Notes under the pieces: model-generated
The model's database searches: none
What the model saw: only the letters and a program-made list of their open reading frames with translations
Told to the model about the DNA's origin: nothing
Program-made: the position numbers and the translations under genes
NCBI GenBank assembly: GCA_016169945.1
Contig: JADLSH010000363.1
Span: 682,001 to 746,000, forward strand
Direction of reading: 5' to 3'
Length of the DNA: 64,000 nt
Source of the DNA: Trachythela sp. YZ-2020
Taxonomy: Eukaryota; Cnidaria; Anthozoa; Malacalcyonacea; Clavulariidae
Part shown: piece by piece, positions 37,201 through 56,395 of the stretch
Numbering within the stretch: position 1 is the stretch's first letter
How the letters are laid out: each line of letters starts with the position of its first letter

Positions 37201-40200
37201 AAAATGCCATAGATCGTGAAAATTTCAGTATGAACTCGTTGATTCTGACTTTTTGTGGGGGGGTGCTGACGTTTTCTAGGGGTGTGCGCACCCCCCTGCA
37301 CCCCCCCCAGTAGATCCGCCCATGGTACAAAGAAGTTGTTGCCTGTTGGAAAAGCTTAGGTAAGGCTAGCCTGCGAAGCAGTCGCTTTATTTTTGAGTGG
37401 TTATTATATAAATGGGCGATAAAATAGTCAGGCGGAAAAAATTAGGGGGCGGATAAAATAAGCGGGCTGAAAAATAAGCGCCGCCTTCCGCCCGCTTATT
37501 TTTCCGCCCGCTTATTTTTCCGCCCGCTTATTTTATCCGCCCGATTATTTTATCGCCCATTTATATAATAACCACTCAAAAATAAAGCGACTGCTTCGCA
37601 GGCTAAGGTAAGGCCAATGAGCGAGGAAATCAAGCGGCGACGGTGGAAGATGATCGGCCATTGCGACAAGACCAAAACAACGACATTAGTGTGGCAATGA
37701 CATGGGCGCCTCAGCAGAAAAGGAGAAGGGGAAGACCAAAGACAACATAAAGACATACGGTGGAGAAAGAAAGGAAGGAGACGGGATGGAAGTCGTGGGT
37801 TAATGAAAGAACTGTCACGGAGGACAGAGAGAGGTGGAAACACGCTGCATGTGGAGGCATTATGTGCCAGGAAGCACAAAGAAGATAGGCTACGACTCAG
37901 AAAACCCTAGGACATGGAAATCAGTTTGTCTAAAATGTAATGTTGCACGGAGTCTCGCTAATCCTAGTTGTTGTGCTTGAACTTATATTTTAAAGATTGA
38001 AGTTTTACATTATTCTTATGCAAAGGGCTCGCAGTAATTAGCTTACGCTGTTGCGAATCCCCTGCCACCTTTATTGATTATATTGTAATTCGTGTATTTA
38101 TTGTATGTAATTTTTGTATTCATTTTTTGGCAAAGTTAATAAAAAAATAAATAAAATTGGAACAGGCGAGGCATAGGCGAGTTGACTGGAATGCAAGACT
38201 TGCTGCTTTAAATACAGAACACTTACAGTCAAAGCAGATATTTCAACAGCCTGAACATCTCCTCCAAACTCTTCTAGTTGAAGACCGTGACTGAGTAGTT
38301 GATCTTTTACTTTAGGCTTAGAAAATAGAATACGACAAATTGAGAGCAAAAATGTGACCACGATTAACCCGGAGTTTTTAAAATATTTACAACAACACAA
38401 CATGTTCTATACTCTTACCAGATTAACTTTTGGTCTATCAATTTTATTAATTGCTACAATAACTGGAACTTTACAGCCGCATCCAATTAGAATATCCAAT
38501 TAGAACATCAAAAACAAAAACATAAAGAAAATAGAAACAGGTTTAGCGTGTTCTCAGTGTTACAGAATCATCATCAGAGATGTGAAAAATTTTTTCATAT
38601 CAATTGTGACACAATAGAGAACAACGCGGAAAAGTTCGTTGTCTCGAGCGGAATTCGAACTCGCATTATGGGTTTGTACTAAAGGATTACCGAATGGTTT
38701 TCCGTGAAGGTTGCGTGCCGATCCTAACACGCGGGATGTTGCGAGACTTTCTGAAAGCGTAAAAAAATACGAGCCGATAGGCGAGTATTTTTTAGCTTTC
38801 AGAAAGTCGACGGAAAACCATTTGGTAATTATTTTATAAAATAACGACAAAGAAACAACGGACATTTTAAAAACCCCGCGAAGCGCCTAAAATTTTCCGT
38901 GCATGATTGTCTCATTCTGCACGGGTATTGACCAATCACAGCTCGCGTAGTAAACATGTTATTTTATAAAGACCACTGACTCCTCTACCCAATGAGCTAT
39001 CAAGCCAACGGAAATTAGAAGCGAGTTTAACCAATTTTAGTGCATCAAATATTTTCGTGACCGCCGTGACGACTTGACGCTTTTTTGTGTTAGGTCGAAT
39101 CCCGCTCGAGACAATGAATATTTCGTTGTTGTGTGGAGTGCAAGAATAGATATGAGAAGATTTTTCACATCTTTGAAGATGATTCTGTAATGACATTGAC
39201 ACACTGCGCGTCTTCCAAACAAGAGAGACTTAAGAGTCGTCATGAAAATAATTCCTATATTTGATTTTATAAAATTTGCTTCCAATTTCCATTGACTTGA
39301 TAGCGCAATGGTAGGGCAGTGGTCTAGAAATCCGAAGATGCGAATTTCGTAATTAATATAAAAAGATGGACGCAAGTTCGATTCAGAAATCAGTCAAGCA
39401 ATTTTTCGGTGTGGATCCACTCGAAGTGGCACCATCTAGAATTGATTTGCCTGAGTTCTAGCACCACAATCATCAGATTGAATATGAGAAGATATTTAAC
39501 AAAAAGTATGTAGACAAGGTTGACTATACTCACCATTAGCATTATTAGCATGATTGATACATTCAATGGTCTGAGGCATGACACCATCATCTGCCGCTAC
39601 AACCAACACCATCACGTCTGTCACGTGCGCACCACGTGCACGCATGGTCTCAAATGCAGCGTGCCCAGGTGTATCAATAAATGTAATATTAGATGCATTT
39701 GGTAATTTAACTAAAAGAAAATGTGAGATGGTTTGAATATTTAATTTAATATTTAATTGGGATGATTTCTTAAATATGATTTTTTAATATAGTATTTTAC
39801 TTCACTTTATATTATTATCATTCACTCCTTTACATTTTGAATCCTTAATCCTTCTTCGTTTCTTCCTTTCCTTATTCCTTCATTCATGCATTTTATTTAT
39901 TAACTGCACTTTATTAATTAATTATTTATTTATTTACTTCAGCCGTTAACACAATTACAAAGTTACAATGAAAAGACAAAGAGGGAAACAGCTCAGGAAC
40001 ACTAACATGGCATGAAGCAACTACGTCAGTGACCTGTTACAGCACAATATGGAGATGAACCCTATTTCTTCATTCCTTCTTTGATCCTTCTTCATTACTT
40101 TTCCATTAATTTTCCCTTCCCATCCTTCCATCAATTTTTCTTGTGTGCCTCCTTCCCTTCTTCTTCCTTTCATATTTTCCTCCCCCCTCCTTTCCATTGT

Positions 40201-42345
40201 TCCTCCATTCATAAATTCTTGCATTTTTTTCTGCCTTCCTTGTATTCATGAATTCTTTTGTGTTCCTTTGTCCCTTCTTTTCTTCCTTCCATTCATCAAC
40301 TTTCAATGCATTTTTCTATTCTTCCTTCCTTCCTTCCTTCCTTCCTTCCTTCCTTCCTTCCTTCCTTCCTTCCTTCCTTCCTTCCTTCCTTCCTTCCTTC
40401 CTTCCTTCCTTCCTTCCTTCCTTCCTTCCTTCCTTCCTTCCTTCCTTCCTTCCTTCCTTCCTCCCTTCCTTCATTCCCTAGCTCTTTTTTTCCTACATCT
40501 CCTCCACCTCTCCTCAATCTTCCCTCCATCCTTCCTTCCTTGCTTCCTTCCTTCCTCCTCCACCTCTCCTCAATCTTCCCTCCATCCTTCCTTTCATTCT
40601 TTCCTTTGGCCTTCCTTCTTTCCTTCCTACCTTCCATCATTCCTTTGTTACTTCCATTTATTCCAACAAGTAAATTGTAAAACTGTATGTTTTATTAAGA
40701 CACATACAACACCAACCTGAGAATGCTCCAATATGTTGGGTTATTCCACCAGCCTCAGCAGCTGCGACAGATGTCTTTCTTAACGTATCCAACAAAGTTG
40801 TTTTACCGTGGTCAACATGGCCCATTATGGTGACCACAGGAGCACGAGATTTTAAAATACTTGTGTTTTGACACGGTGGTCTTAAAAATAAACAAGTTAT
40901 TTTGTATCAGACATGTTTTCACTCTCTCTCTAAGTTCAAATTATTTTGTACTTTACAATGTGCTTTAGAATTCTCCTTTTGCTAGAAGCCAATCAGAGGC
41001 TTTGTTTACACACCTGGTTGTGAATTTCAATTTGCAGTTTGTTCGTGTCGGTTGCAAATTGCTCAGAGCAATCTCCAAATCAAAATTGCAATATTGCATG
41101 ACAATATTGCAATGTTCCTCGCAAGAGAACATCCGATTTGACTGTAAGATTACCTTGGTGATATATCAAAAGCCTGGTCAAGAAATTTTGCAGTAAATCC
41201 ATATTCCAAAAGAAGAAGCTCCACAATTTCTGGCTTAAGAACTGAAATACAGTACAAAGAAAATGTATTACCAACACTTTTCCATTGATATGTACAATTT
41301 ATCACAAGGTGTACTGCAGCTCAATAGATGAACTGGAAGTGCCACATACCTGTCTTGGGTCCCCTATCAACCTTCTCCCCCACATCTCTCGCAAATCTTA
41401 TGATCTCACCTGAAAATTCCAGAAGACATTAAAGAATGTAAAATACAATCAAACACCTATGAAGCAGACACCTTTGGGATCTTGCAAATGTATCTGCATA
41501 AAAGAGGTGTCTGCTTAAATATATAGGGGTGATGATAATAGAGAGCTTAAACAAGTAACGTTCTTGATTCACTAACACCGACCAGAAGTGAATTGAGCTG
41601 TAATAGATGGCAACAGCCGTTCTTGTTTGAATTCACGAATGTGAAACCACTGATGCCATACTTGAAGAACCACTGACGCCATAATTGAAGAACTACTGAC
41701 ACCATAATTAACGGCTAAATTATGTATGTGTGACGTCAGTGTTGTCAAAAGCATCACTTGCTATACAGCTATAGCTCTCTAATAGTATTTTAACATTGGT
41801 ACCAAAGCTATTTGCCCACATAAAGGGGTGTCCACAGCAAGACAGCAACATGATTGGTTAGTGATGAAATCCCCCAGTAGGATCAGTACCTCCTTTTTCG
41901 CGGTGAATTTTTTTGCTAATCAATCACATTGCCAAAATGTGGTTTTCATTTTGCATGAACAAATTTGCCTTGTGAAACCGTGATTGTCTGTGTCTGTAGA
42001 TTTTATTACTTGATCTAAAGGTTGTATTTACTTGACAATATCTACTAATAGACACTTACCAATGGATACAGCAGCATGCTTTGCCAATTCCGCAATAGTT
42101 ACTGAGGAATCAATCAAAATTTCAGGCTTGCTCTAAAAACAAGTTAGTTCTATTAGTGTAGACTTAGTCTACTATTCGAGCATAAGCAGATATGCTGAAA
42201 AGGAGGGGGGCATGCACCCCTTGATACTCACATGTAAATTATGTTTTGTCGATAAAGATCTGCTGGTAACATGAAGCCATCTTTGACCAACGTCATTTGA
42301 TGGATATTGCTCTATTTTTGTAAACAGTCTTGCATGCTGAATAAC
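34207..42345 (-). CDS. MTIF2: Mitochondrial translation initiation factor IF-2
   Basis: Sixteen exons were traced: 42345-42232, 42132-42060, 41409-41350, 41241-41154, 40880-40717, 39710-39534, 38468-38419, 38316-38227, 36877-36753, 36664-36586, 36466-36341, 35710-35554, 35449-35312, 35204-35089, 34822-34636, 34376-34207. They sum to 1914 nt (637 residues) in one phase. The GTPase domain shows [14 protein letters not shown] (G1), the [10 protein letters not shown] switch, DTPGHAAF (G3) and AINKIDRP (G4). Later exons carry the IF2 domains, including [15 protein letters not shown], and the tail [20 protein letters not shown] segment. The factor places initiator tRNA on the mitochondrial ribosome. 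The first exon with the start codon was not found; the first traced exon begins at an acceptor and is arginine/serine rich, as in a targeting region. Confidence 0.88.
35825..36115 (+). repeat. Two tandem copies of the GGATAGCTTTATCAGTTC repeat in MTIF2 intron
   Basis: TTTATACTGGATAGCTTTAT and TTTATACCGGATAGCCCTAT start two consecutive copies, each followed by CCCTAGAGGTCCAG. They belong to the family at 21360 and 32450. Confidence 0.55.
36117..36270. mobile_element. MITE with TTCACACGATCTGATTCTCC ends
   Basis: The left end TTCACACGATCTGATTCTCC and the right end GGAGAATCGTATCGTGTGAG are inverted. The next words (TTGACGTATGTCA and CATACGTCAGGAG) also pair. It lies just downstream of MTIF2 exon 36466-36341 on the minus strand. 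Half copies occur near 23610 and 27440. Confidence 0.6.
37116..37324. mobile_element. hAT-type MITE with CAGGGGCGGATCC end and 8-bp duplication
   Basis: It starts CAGGGGCGGATCCAGG and ends TAGATCCGCCCATG. GTACAAAG is duplicated at 37108-37115 and 37325-37332. The interior is G/C-run rich. A CAGGGGCGGATC-like end and an 8-bp duplication fit hAT. Confidence 0.8.
37367..37605. mobile_element. Long-arm foldback MITE with 9-bp duplication
   Basis: Inverted arms of more than 60 bp (starting TAGCCTGCGAAGCAGTCGCT) surround a centre with repeated CGCCCGCTTATTTT words. AGGTAAGGC is duplicated at 37358-37366 and 37606-37614. A 9-bp duplication with long arms is typical of Mutator-like elements. Confidence 0.8.
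38572..39400. repeat. Inverted pair of tRNA-like SINE copies in MTIF2 intron
   Basis: At 38575-38680 and, inverted, at 39070-39185, two copies share GATGTGAAAAAT and a tRNA-like CTCGAGCGGGATTCGA. The words TTGATAGCTCATTGGGTAGA (minus strand, about 38975-39005) and TTGATAGCGCAATGGTAGGG (plus, about 39298) look like A boxes. A smaller hairpin with GGTTTTCCGT ends lies between them (38695-38830). The pairing is by eye and imperfect. Confidence 0.45.
40322..40465 (+). repeat. (CCTT)n microsatellite in MTIF2 intron
   Basis: About 35 uninterrupted CCTT units with a CT-rich halo from about 40050 to 40660. The pure tract is on the strand opposite to MTIF2 transcription, so the MTIF2 pre-mRNA would carry (AAGG)n. 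Long frames across it are repeat artefacts. Confidence 0.95.
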
Positions 42346-42512
42346 CTGTTTGATAATTATAAAAATGATTCTCAACTTAAATTAAAACATCTTTTTTATT
42401 TAGATTTGCCACTAACATAACAATGATATAGGACTATAAAATTACTTGGAAATAATATTACATATTACATGGTACATTATACAGTTACAAAGTTACAAAT
42501 GAACATTAGTTG

Positions 42513-42956
42513 TTAATTGCAGCACATGATAGAATCTGCTGTCAGAGCCCTGGTTGAGTTGCATTTCAAACAGATTGTTCTCCATGTTTTTGGAACTTCT
42601 GGGTCGTACACCTGTGTGATGGCTGCTCGGTAATACGATAGCAGATCACCTTTGAACTTGCCCAGGGAGGTGTCCTTTTCCCGCATGTAACATGGCAGAA
42701 CGTTCCATGTTCTATGTTCTATGGAAAAAGCTAGTGCTCTGTACAATCTATTTGCTTGTAAATGTTTGCATAGTATATGAAAGTTTAATATTAATAATTT
42801 TGTTAAAATATAACTTTTATATATAGCTCCTGAAGTGAACTCCGTACTTTTTCTGTTGATTTCAGTCTCTGACAAATGCGGATGAGATGACGCATATCTT
42901 GGAAAAGCTATGGAAAGCAATGGCCCGACATAAAATTCATTCCTCAAATCAATCAC
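42513..42956 (-). pseudogene. LINE 3'-end relic
   Basis: An open frame of about 147 codons contains WNVLPCYMREKDTSLGKFK followed by DLLSYYRA. This is the WN-x-LP ... FK ... L pattern found at the C-terminus of non-LTR reverse transcriptases. There is no catalytic core, so it is a 5'-truncated copy. No transcription signal is seen. Confidence 0.5.
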
Positions 42957-43477
42957 ATGATGAAAATACTGTGCAGAACCACATAAACGAAAAAACTTTA
43001 ATAGTTCACTCCTCTCAAGTCGCCATGTTGTATTTTTGGATATCGGTTGTGTTTATATCTAAAATCCCATCACCTGAGATGACAAACAGGGAGAGAGCCA
43101 TCGGTTCAGCAAATTTCTATAGGAGAAACTTTTTACAGTTTTATTTAAAACCTGTGAAAAACAACTAATTTTTGGACTTGAGTATTTAACGTAAACAAAC
43201 TAGGAAAAACAAGTTTAGGATAATACCAGATCCTCAAAATCAAAGTTGCAGTAAAAATAGTCCAATAAAATAACAAAACAGTTAGGTTTAGTTTCATAAT
43301 TTCATTCTATTCTATTCTATTTTCAACCACGATATGCAGAAGTAATGAGTATACCTTTTCCCACAAAACAAAATGTGCCAAAAAACCCAAAATTATTAAA
43401 TGTCGCTGGTTTCTACGTTTGAGTGATGTGTTTTATCGGAGACACGTTTATGGTAAAATATTATGAACAGTGTTGGT

Positions 43478-43704
43478 ATATTTACTGTCGTTCCAATTGA
43501 AGTGTTCCTCGAATATTGATTCGATACATTACCTCGCGCTGACCAATTCATTTGTTCAAGTTCCTCGAGATATTCATACACTTCCTGTGAAAGTTGACCA
43601 ATCACAATCTGTATGTGATTTGAATACGAATCAATGAGGAACTGATCCTGCATTGCAGGAAGTAAACAATATTCAAAAATCAAGAATTCGGTTGTTTTCA
43701 TCAT
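43478..43704 (-). CDS. Unrecognised possible first exon in palindrome left arm
   Basis: From ATG ATG at 43704 the frame reads EFLIFEYCLLPAMQDQFLID and later EVYEYLEELEQMNWSARGN, then reaches a possible donor (ACA|GTAAAT) at about 43480. Composition looks protein-like, not repetitive. The right arm at 44546-44688 carries the same sequence inverted but lacks 7 bases, which breaks the frame. I do not know the family. It could be the start of an unseen gene or a captured gene fragment. Confidence 0.3.
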
Positions 43705-44688
43705 TCATGTAACTGAAATTCTTCAAATGTGTTTACATTTGTGCTCAGAAAAACGTTTCATTGAAATACATGTATGGCTTCTCAAGAAAAATGTCAAAGT
43801 GTTGAAGATTTTCTATGGTTTAGAAAACGGTTTAGAACCAGAATTGAATAAATATGCAAAGCCGCGTTGCGAGATCAAGGTTTTACTTCAACAAATATAA
43901 CAAATATTCATTTTAATTTTAGAAACTAAGCGATCAAACGTGGCGGTTTTCTAATCTATATTTCAAAGGAAAATGTCACTTTCATCTGTTTACAATATAT
44001 ATTTTTTCCCGTTAACTCTTTTAGTACAGTAAAAATAATGTGTATCAACACGTCATTTTATAGTGCAATGAATGTCAGTGGCAAATTTTGGTTTATAGAC
44101 CAAATAATTTATTGTAAAAAAGTTTTCTAACTTTCAAATTTGTTCTCTGTATGAAATTGTAACAAACTTTTAACACTGTAATATAGCAATACTATTAGAA
44201 ACAATATAGATTATAGTACAATTTTATAGTTTTAAAACACAAATATGTATTTATGTACTTGCTTCACATTTATGATTTAGACAAACAGTGACAGTGTCTA
44301 TTTTTGTGGCGCTATTTTTAGGATCGATTCTGATATATATAAATACGATAATAAATAAAAAATGTCAAGCAAGTACATAAAACATTTAACATATTTGTGT
44401 TCTAAAACTATAAAATTGTACTTAATAATCTATATTGTTTATAATATTACTATATTACAGTAAAGTTTGTTACAATTTCATTTGAAATTTTATTTGGTCT
44501 ATAAAAAAATAAAATGAATATTTGTTATATTTGAACGTTTTTCTTGATTCGTACTCAAATCACATACGGATTGTGATTGGTCACAGGAAGTGTATGAATA
44601 TCTCGAGGAACTTGAACAAATGAATTGGTCAGCGCGAGGTAATGTATCGAATCAATATTCGAGGAACACTTCAATTGGAACGACAGTA
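43484..44688. repeat. Large interrupted palindrome upstream of PRORSD1
   Basis: 43484-43632 and 44546-44688 are inverted copies of about 145 bp with few changes (for example AACTTGAACAAATGAATTGG in the right arm). Inner blocks also pair: about 43895-43925 with 44505-44535, and 44110-44260 with 44340-44480. The right arm ends 52 bp before the PRORSD1 start codon. Confidence 0.75.
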
Positions 44689-44740
44689 AGAGTTTTTAAA
44701 CTATTAAAATAGATAAAATTTAATCGAACATTCTCTAAAA

Positions 44741-45238
44741 ATGCCTGGAGGACGGGAAGAACTAATGGCGTTCCTTGAAAAAGAAGGAATATCAACAGAA
44801 ACCGTTGAACACCCCGAAGTATTTACGGTCGAGGCGATGATGGAGTATTTAAAAGACATAAGTGGTGCAGTCGGCAAAAATCTGTTTCTCAAAGACAAAA
44901 AGAAGAAACTCTGGCTTTTGACTACTTTGCATGACAGAGAAATCGACCTGAAGGCCATAGCCAAAAAAGTTGGAGCTCCAGGGGGGTTGAGGTTCGCAGA
45001 TGAGGCTATTTTACAAGAGAAATTAGGTGTAAGCCAAGGTTGCGTCACCCCCCTGGCATTATTCAATGATCAAGCTGGGGACATCCAAGTTATCTTGGAT
45101 TCGGGATTTTTTAATGGTGGCCATGAACGGTGCTTTTTTCATCCAATGGTGAATTCAGCCTCGACTGGTTTAACGCCAGATGATCTAACAAAGTTCGTTG
45201 AAGCAACCGGACATAAAGTGATTTTAATAGACTTTTAG
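44741..45238 (+). CDS. PRORSD1: Prolyl-tRNA deacylase domain protein (YbaK/ProX family)
   Basis: 165 residues in a single exon spanning the whole domain. The start MPGGREELMAFLEKEGISTE and GKNLFLKDKKKKLWLLTTLH are typical of the ProX/PrdX editing domain. GVSQGCVTPLALFND and HPMVNSASTGLTPDDLTKF complete the fold's substrate pocket. Such proteins hydrolyse tRNA-Pro mischarged with alanine. The lysine in FLKDKK is in the position of the family's conserved lysine. It stands head to head with MTIF2; the same neighbours occur in human, where it is annotated as a pseudogene (PRORSD1P). Confidence 0.88.
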   Translation: MPGGREELMAFLEKEGISTETVEHPEVFTVEAMMEYLKDISGAVGKNLFLKDKKKKLWLLTTLHDREIDLKAIAKKVGAPGGLRFADEAILQEKLGVSQGCVTPLALFNDQAGDIQVILDSGFFNGGHERCFFHPMVNSASTGLTPDDLTKFVEATGHKVILIDF

Positions 45239-46112
45239 GAAATTGACTATTTGGATATTTTTCCATAAATTATTTCATCCATGTATGGACAAATAAAGCT
45301 ATATATCTAATACTGACATTGTGTACGAGATCATCTTGCTGTTGTTTGCAACTAACGATGAACAATCGTCACAAGCATTTGACAGGTTTCTATATCTGAT
45401 CAGCTAACTATGCTCAGCTTAGACTTGCTCCAAGCATAGTTAATATAGAGATAACATGGTTAGGAAACTTGTCTTTAGCTTTTGTTCTGTTTTTGTTTGC
45501 ATTTGTGCACGGTCACGGTTAGTGAATATATTGTAGTTTTATGAATCGACCAATAGAAATGTTTGGGCTTAATCTCCAAACCTTTCTGGCCAGAATAATG
45601 GCGGACCAGCCAGTTCTCCAAACCGTGTTTCTGAAATATTAATGATGTAAAACAAAAGATTTGTGCACGGTCAGGTACCATAATCAACAGGTTCAACATA
45701 AATCCCATTCAATTGTTAGCTGCTTTGTAATTTGACGAGTTTCCTAACCATGTTATCCTATATTAACTATGCTCCAAGCCTCTCTTTCATATCTTTCTGT
45801 ATCGATCCACTATAGTGTAAATAACACGATGTAGCGAGCGGTGGCAGAGCGAGAGAGAGAGACTGAACCGAAGCGCTAGACTTGCTGCAAGTTTCTCTTT
45901 CACTATCTTTATGTATCAATCCACTATAGTGTGAATAACATGAGTTACACTATAGTGGATCGATACATAAAGATAATTAAAGAGAGGCTTGGAGCAAGCC
46001 TAGCTGCTTTAGTTCAGTTTTGAACCGAGATTTTCCAAAGCTGACAAATCTTTCTTTGTTTCTTTCTCGCTCCACCGCCATGTCATGTTATTTACACTAA
46101 GACACCGTCTTA
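45239..46112. other. PRORSD1 3' flank with repeats
   Basis: No gene is seen. Around 45470-45770 there is a repeat inverted relative to 25385-25560. Around 45800-46090 several inverted words (CACTATAGTGTGAATAACAT and TTACACTATAGTGGATCGAT) form a degraded foldback element. Confidence 0.5.
45292..45297 (+). terminator. Poly(A) signal for PRORSD1
   Basis: AATAAA lies 54 bases after the PRORSD1 stop codon, a normal distance. Confidence 0.65.
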
Positions 46113-46455
46113 CTGTTAGTTAATTAAATTCACTGCTTGTTTCCAGGGATTGCTTCACCAAAGTATTTTCAAGAATGGGGAATGCTCCCCCATGGCAGGA
46201 ATCAAATGTGTAGACAGCATTCGTCACCGTTGGAGGTGTGACACTGATACTAGGCATTGCACTTTCCCGTTTTTTTCACTGCTTTTTGCATTAAATTGTT
46301 CTTTGTGGATATACGAGACATTCATTTTCACATTTTAGTACAGAACTGAATAAAGTTTACCTTTCAGCAATGTTCTTTTCCAACTGCTTGCTTTCACTCA
46401 AAATTATTTTGGTGTTCAGACGTAGTGCCCATAACCTGTCATAGTATAATTGTCT
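46113..46455 (-). CDS. Possible terminal two exons of an unrecognised gene
   Basis: An exon at about 46455-46367 reads LWALRLNTKIILSESKQLEK and ends at a good donor (GAAAG|GTAAAC). Joined to an acceptor at about 46252 (ATGCCTAG), the frame continues SISVTPPTVTNAVYTFDSCH and stops after about 45 codons near 46113. Phases agree and the first piece looks like a short helix, but the second acceptor has a poor pyrimidine tract and no upstream exon was found. No family is recognised. Confidence 0.28.
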
Positions 46456-47299
46456 AAACACAATGTTGTCATGAAGAAAAGTGTAATGGATACCACATGT
46501 GCATAGAGGTGGTGTCAATGACCAGAAAAATATGAGGCCCTGGGCACTCCAGCTGAACTCAGCCTTATGCCTGGTTCACATGTGTGAGATAAGCAAAAAA
46601 TATAAAGGAAGACAAAAGGCAAAACAAAAAGATATAGTGAATTGTTTGACACAAGCTTCAACATAAGCACAGTGACATAGGAATAAGGGACAAAGGGGGA
46701 ATGTGCCCCCCCCCCCCAGTGGCATAGGAAGATATTTGAATTTAGGGGGGCTGAAACATAGGGGGTCCATTTCCTGCACCTTCTGGCGCCGAATTGAATA
46801 ACTTGGACAGGAAAATTGCTGGGATAAATTTGCTTCATAATCAGTTTTGGTGGTTTGGATGACTTGGTGGGGACAATAATTGCATGAAAATTAAGCATAA
46901 TTGAACTACCTGACGATGGAAAAGAGCTCGCGCTTTTTAAACAAGAACTATCTCAAATAATTAGGCCATCATTTCAATGATATCTATATATATAAACCTA
47001 TTATATAGGGAATATATTTCCAATGTTACCATGGCTCATGCCCCAAACCCCGTGGATCCTACGCCAGTGTGCCCCAGCCCCCGTGGATCCTACGCCAGTA
47101 CCTTCATTTTCAAAAGTAAATACTTTCTGCTGACTTTGCAAGCCCTAGAGGTACAGCATAGCTTTTTCTATTCTTGCTTTAATATGCATATCTCACTCGT
47201 GTGAACCAGCAGGCTTAAGACTATCGTATTTTGTTGCCGAATATCGACATATATAACTTAATTCTCTAATATGTACAATGTTAAACAATTCCCGCCCAA
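46456..47299. other. Intergenic stretch between the unknown exons and MSK
   Basis: No supported gene. It contains G/C-run sequence (46690-46760) like degraded CAGGGGCGGATC MITEs. It also has a short duplication of CCCCGTGGATCCTACGCCAG at 47048 and 47078. Confidence 0.45.

Positions 47300-56395
<9,096 letters not shown>

Larger units (their letters stand above)
36905..37905 (+). pseudogene. LINE reverse transcriptase relic in MTIF2 intron, interrupted by two MITEs
   Basis: Broken frames read [16 protein letters not shown], then LRRILRI, then [16 protein letters not shown] and a basic GRPKT-like stretch. This is the order found at the C-terminus of many non-LTR reverse transcriptases (LLYGSETW, then WIGH). 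Two non-coding elements split it (37116-37324 and 37367-37605), and both target duplications lie within the LINE sequence. Confidence 0.6.
42346..44740. other. Region between MTIF2 and PRORSD1
   Basis: It holds a LINE relic (42513-42956) and a large broken palindrome (43484-44688). The missing first exon of MTIF2 and the promoters of both divergent genes should lie here. I could not identify an MTIF2 start codon. Confidence 0.5.

Noticed and set aside
40145..40720. Long open frames rich in Phe-Leu-Pro-Ser or Lys-Glu-Gly-Arg
   Set aside because: They are translations of the (CCTT)n microsatellite; any frame of a stop-free repeat stays open.
46150..46338. Plus-strand frame of 62 codons
   Set aside because: It overlaps the better-supported minus-strand exon candidate and has no upstream start context or homology.
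46895..46962. Short coding-like piece on the plus strand (LPDDGKELALFKQELSQI)
   Set aside because: It shares the CTACCTGA word with a dispersed repeat and has no acceptor or partner exon.
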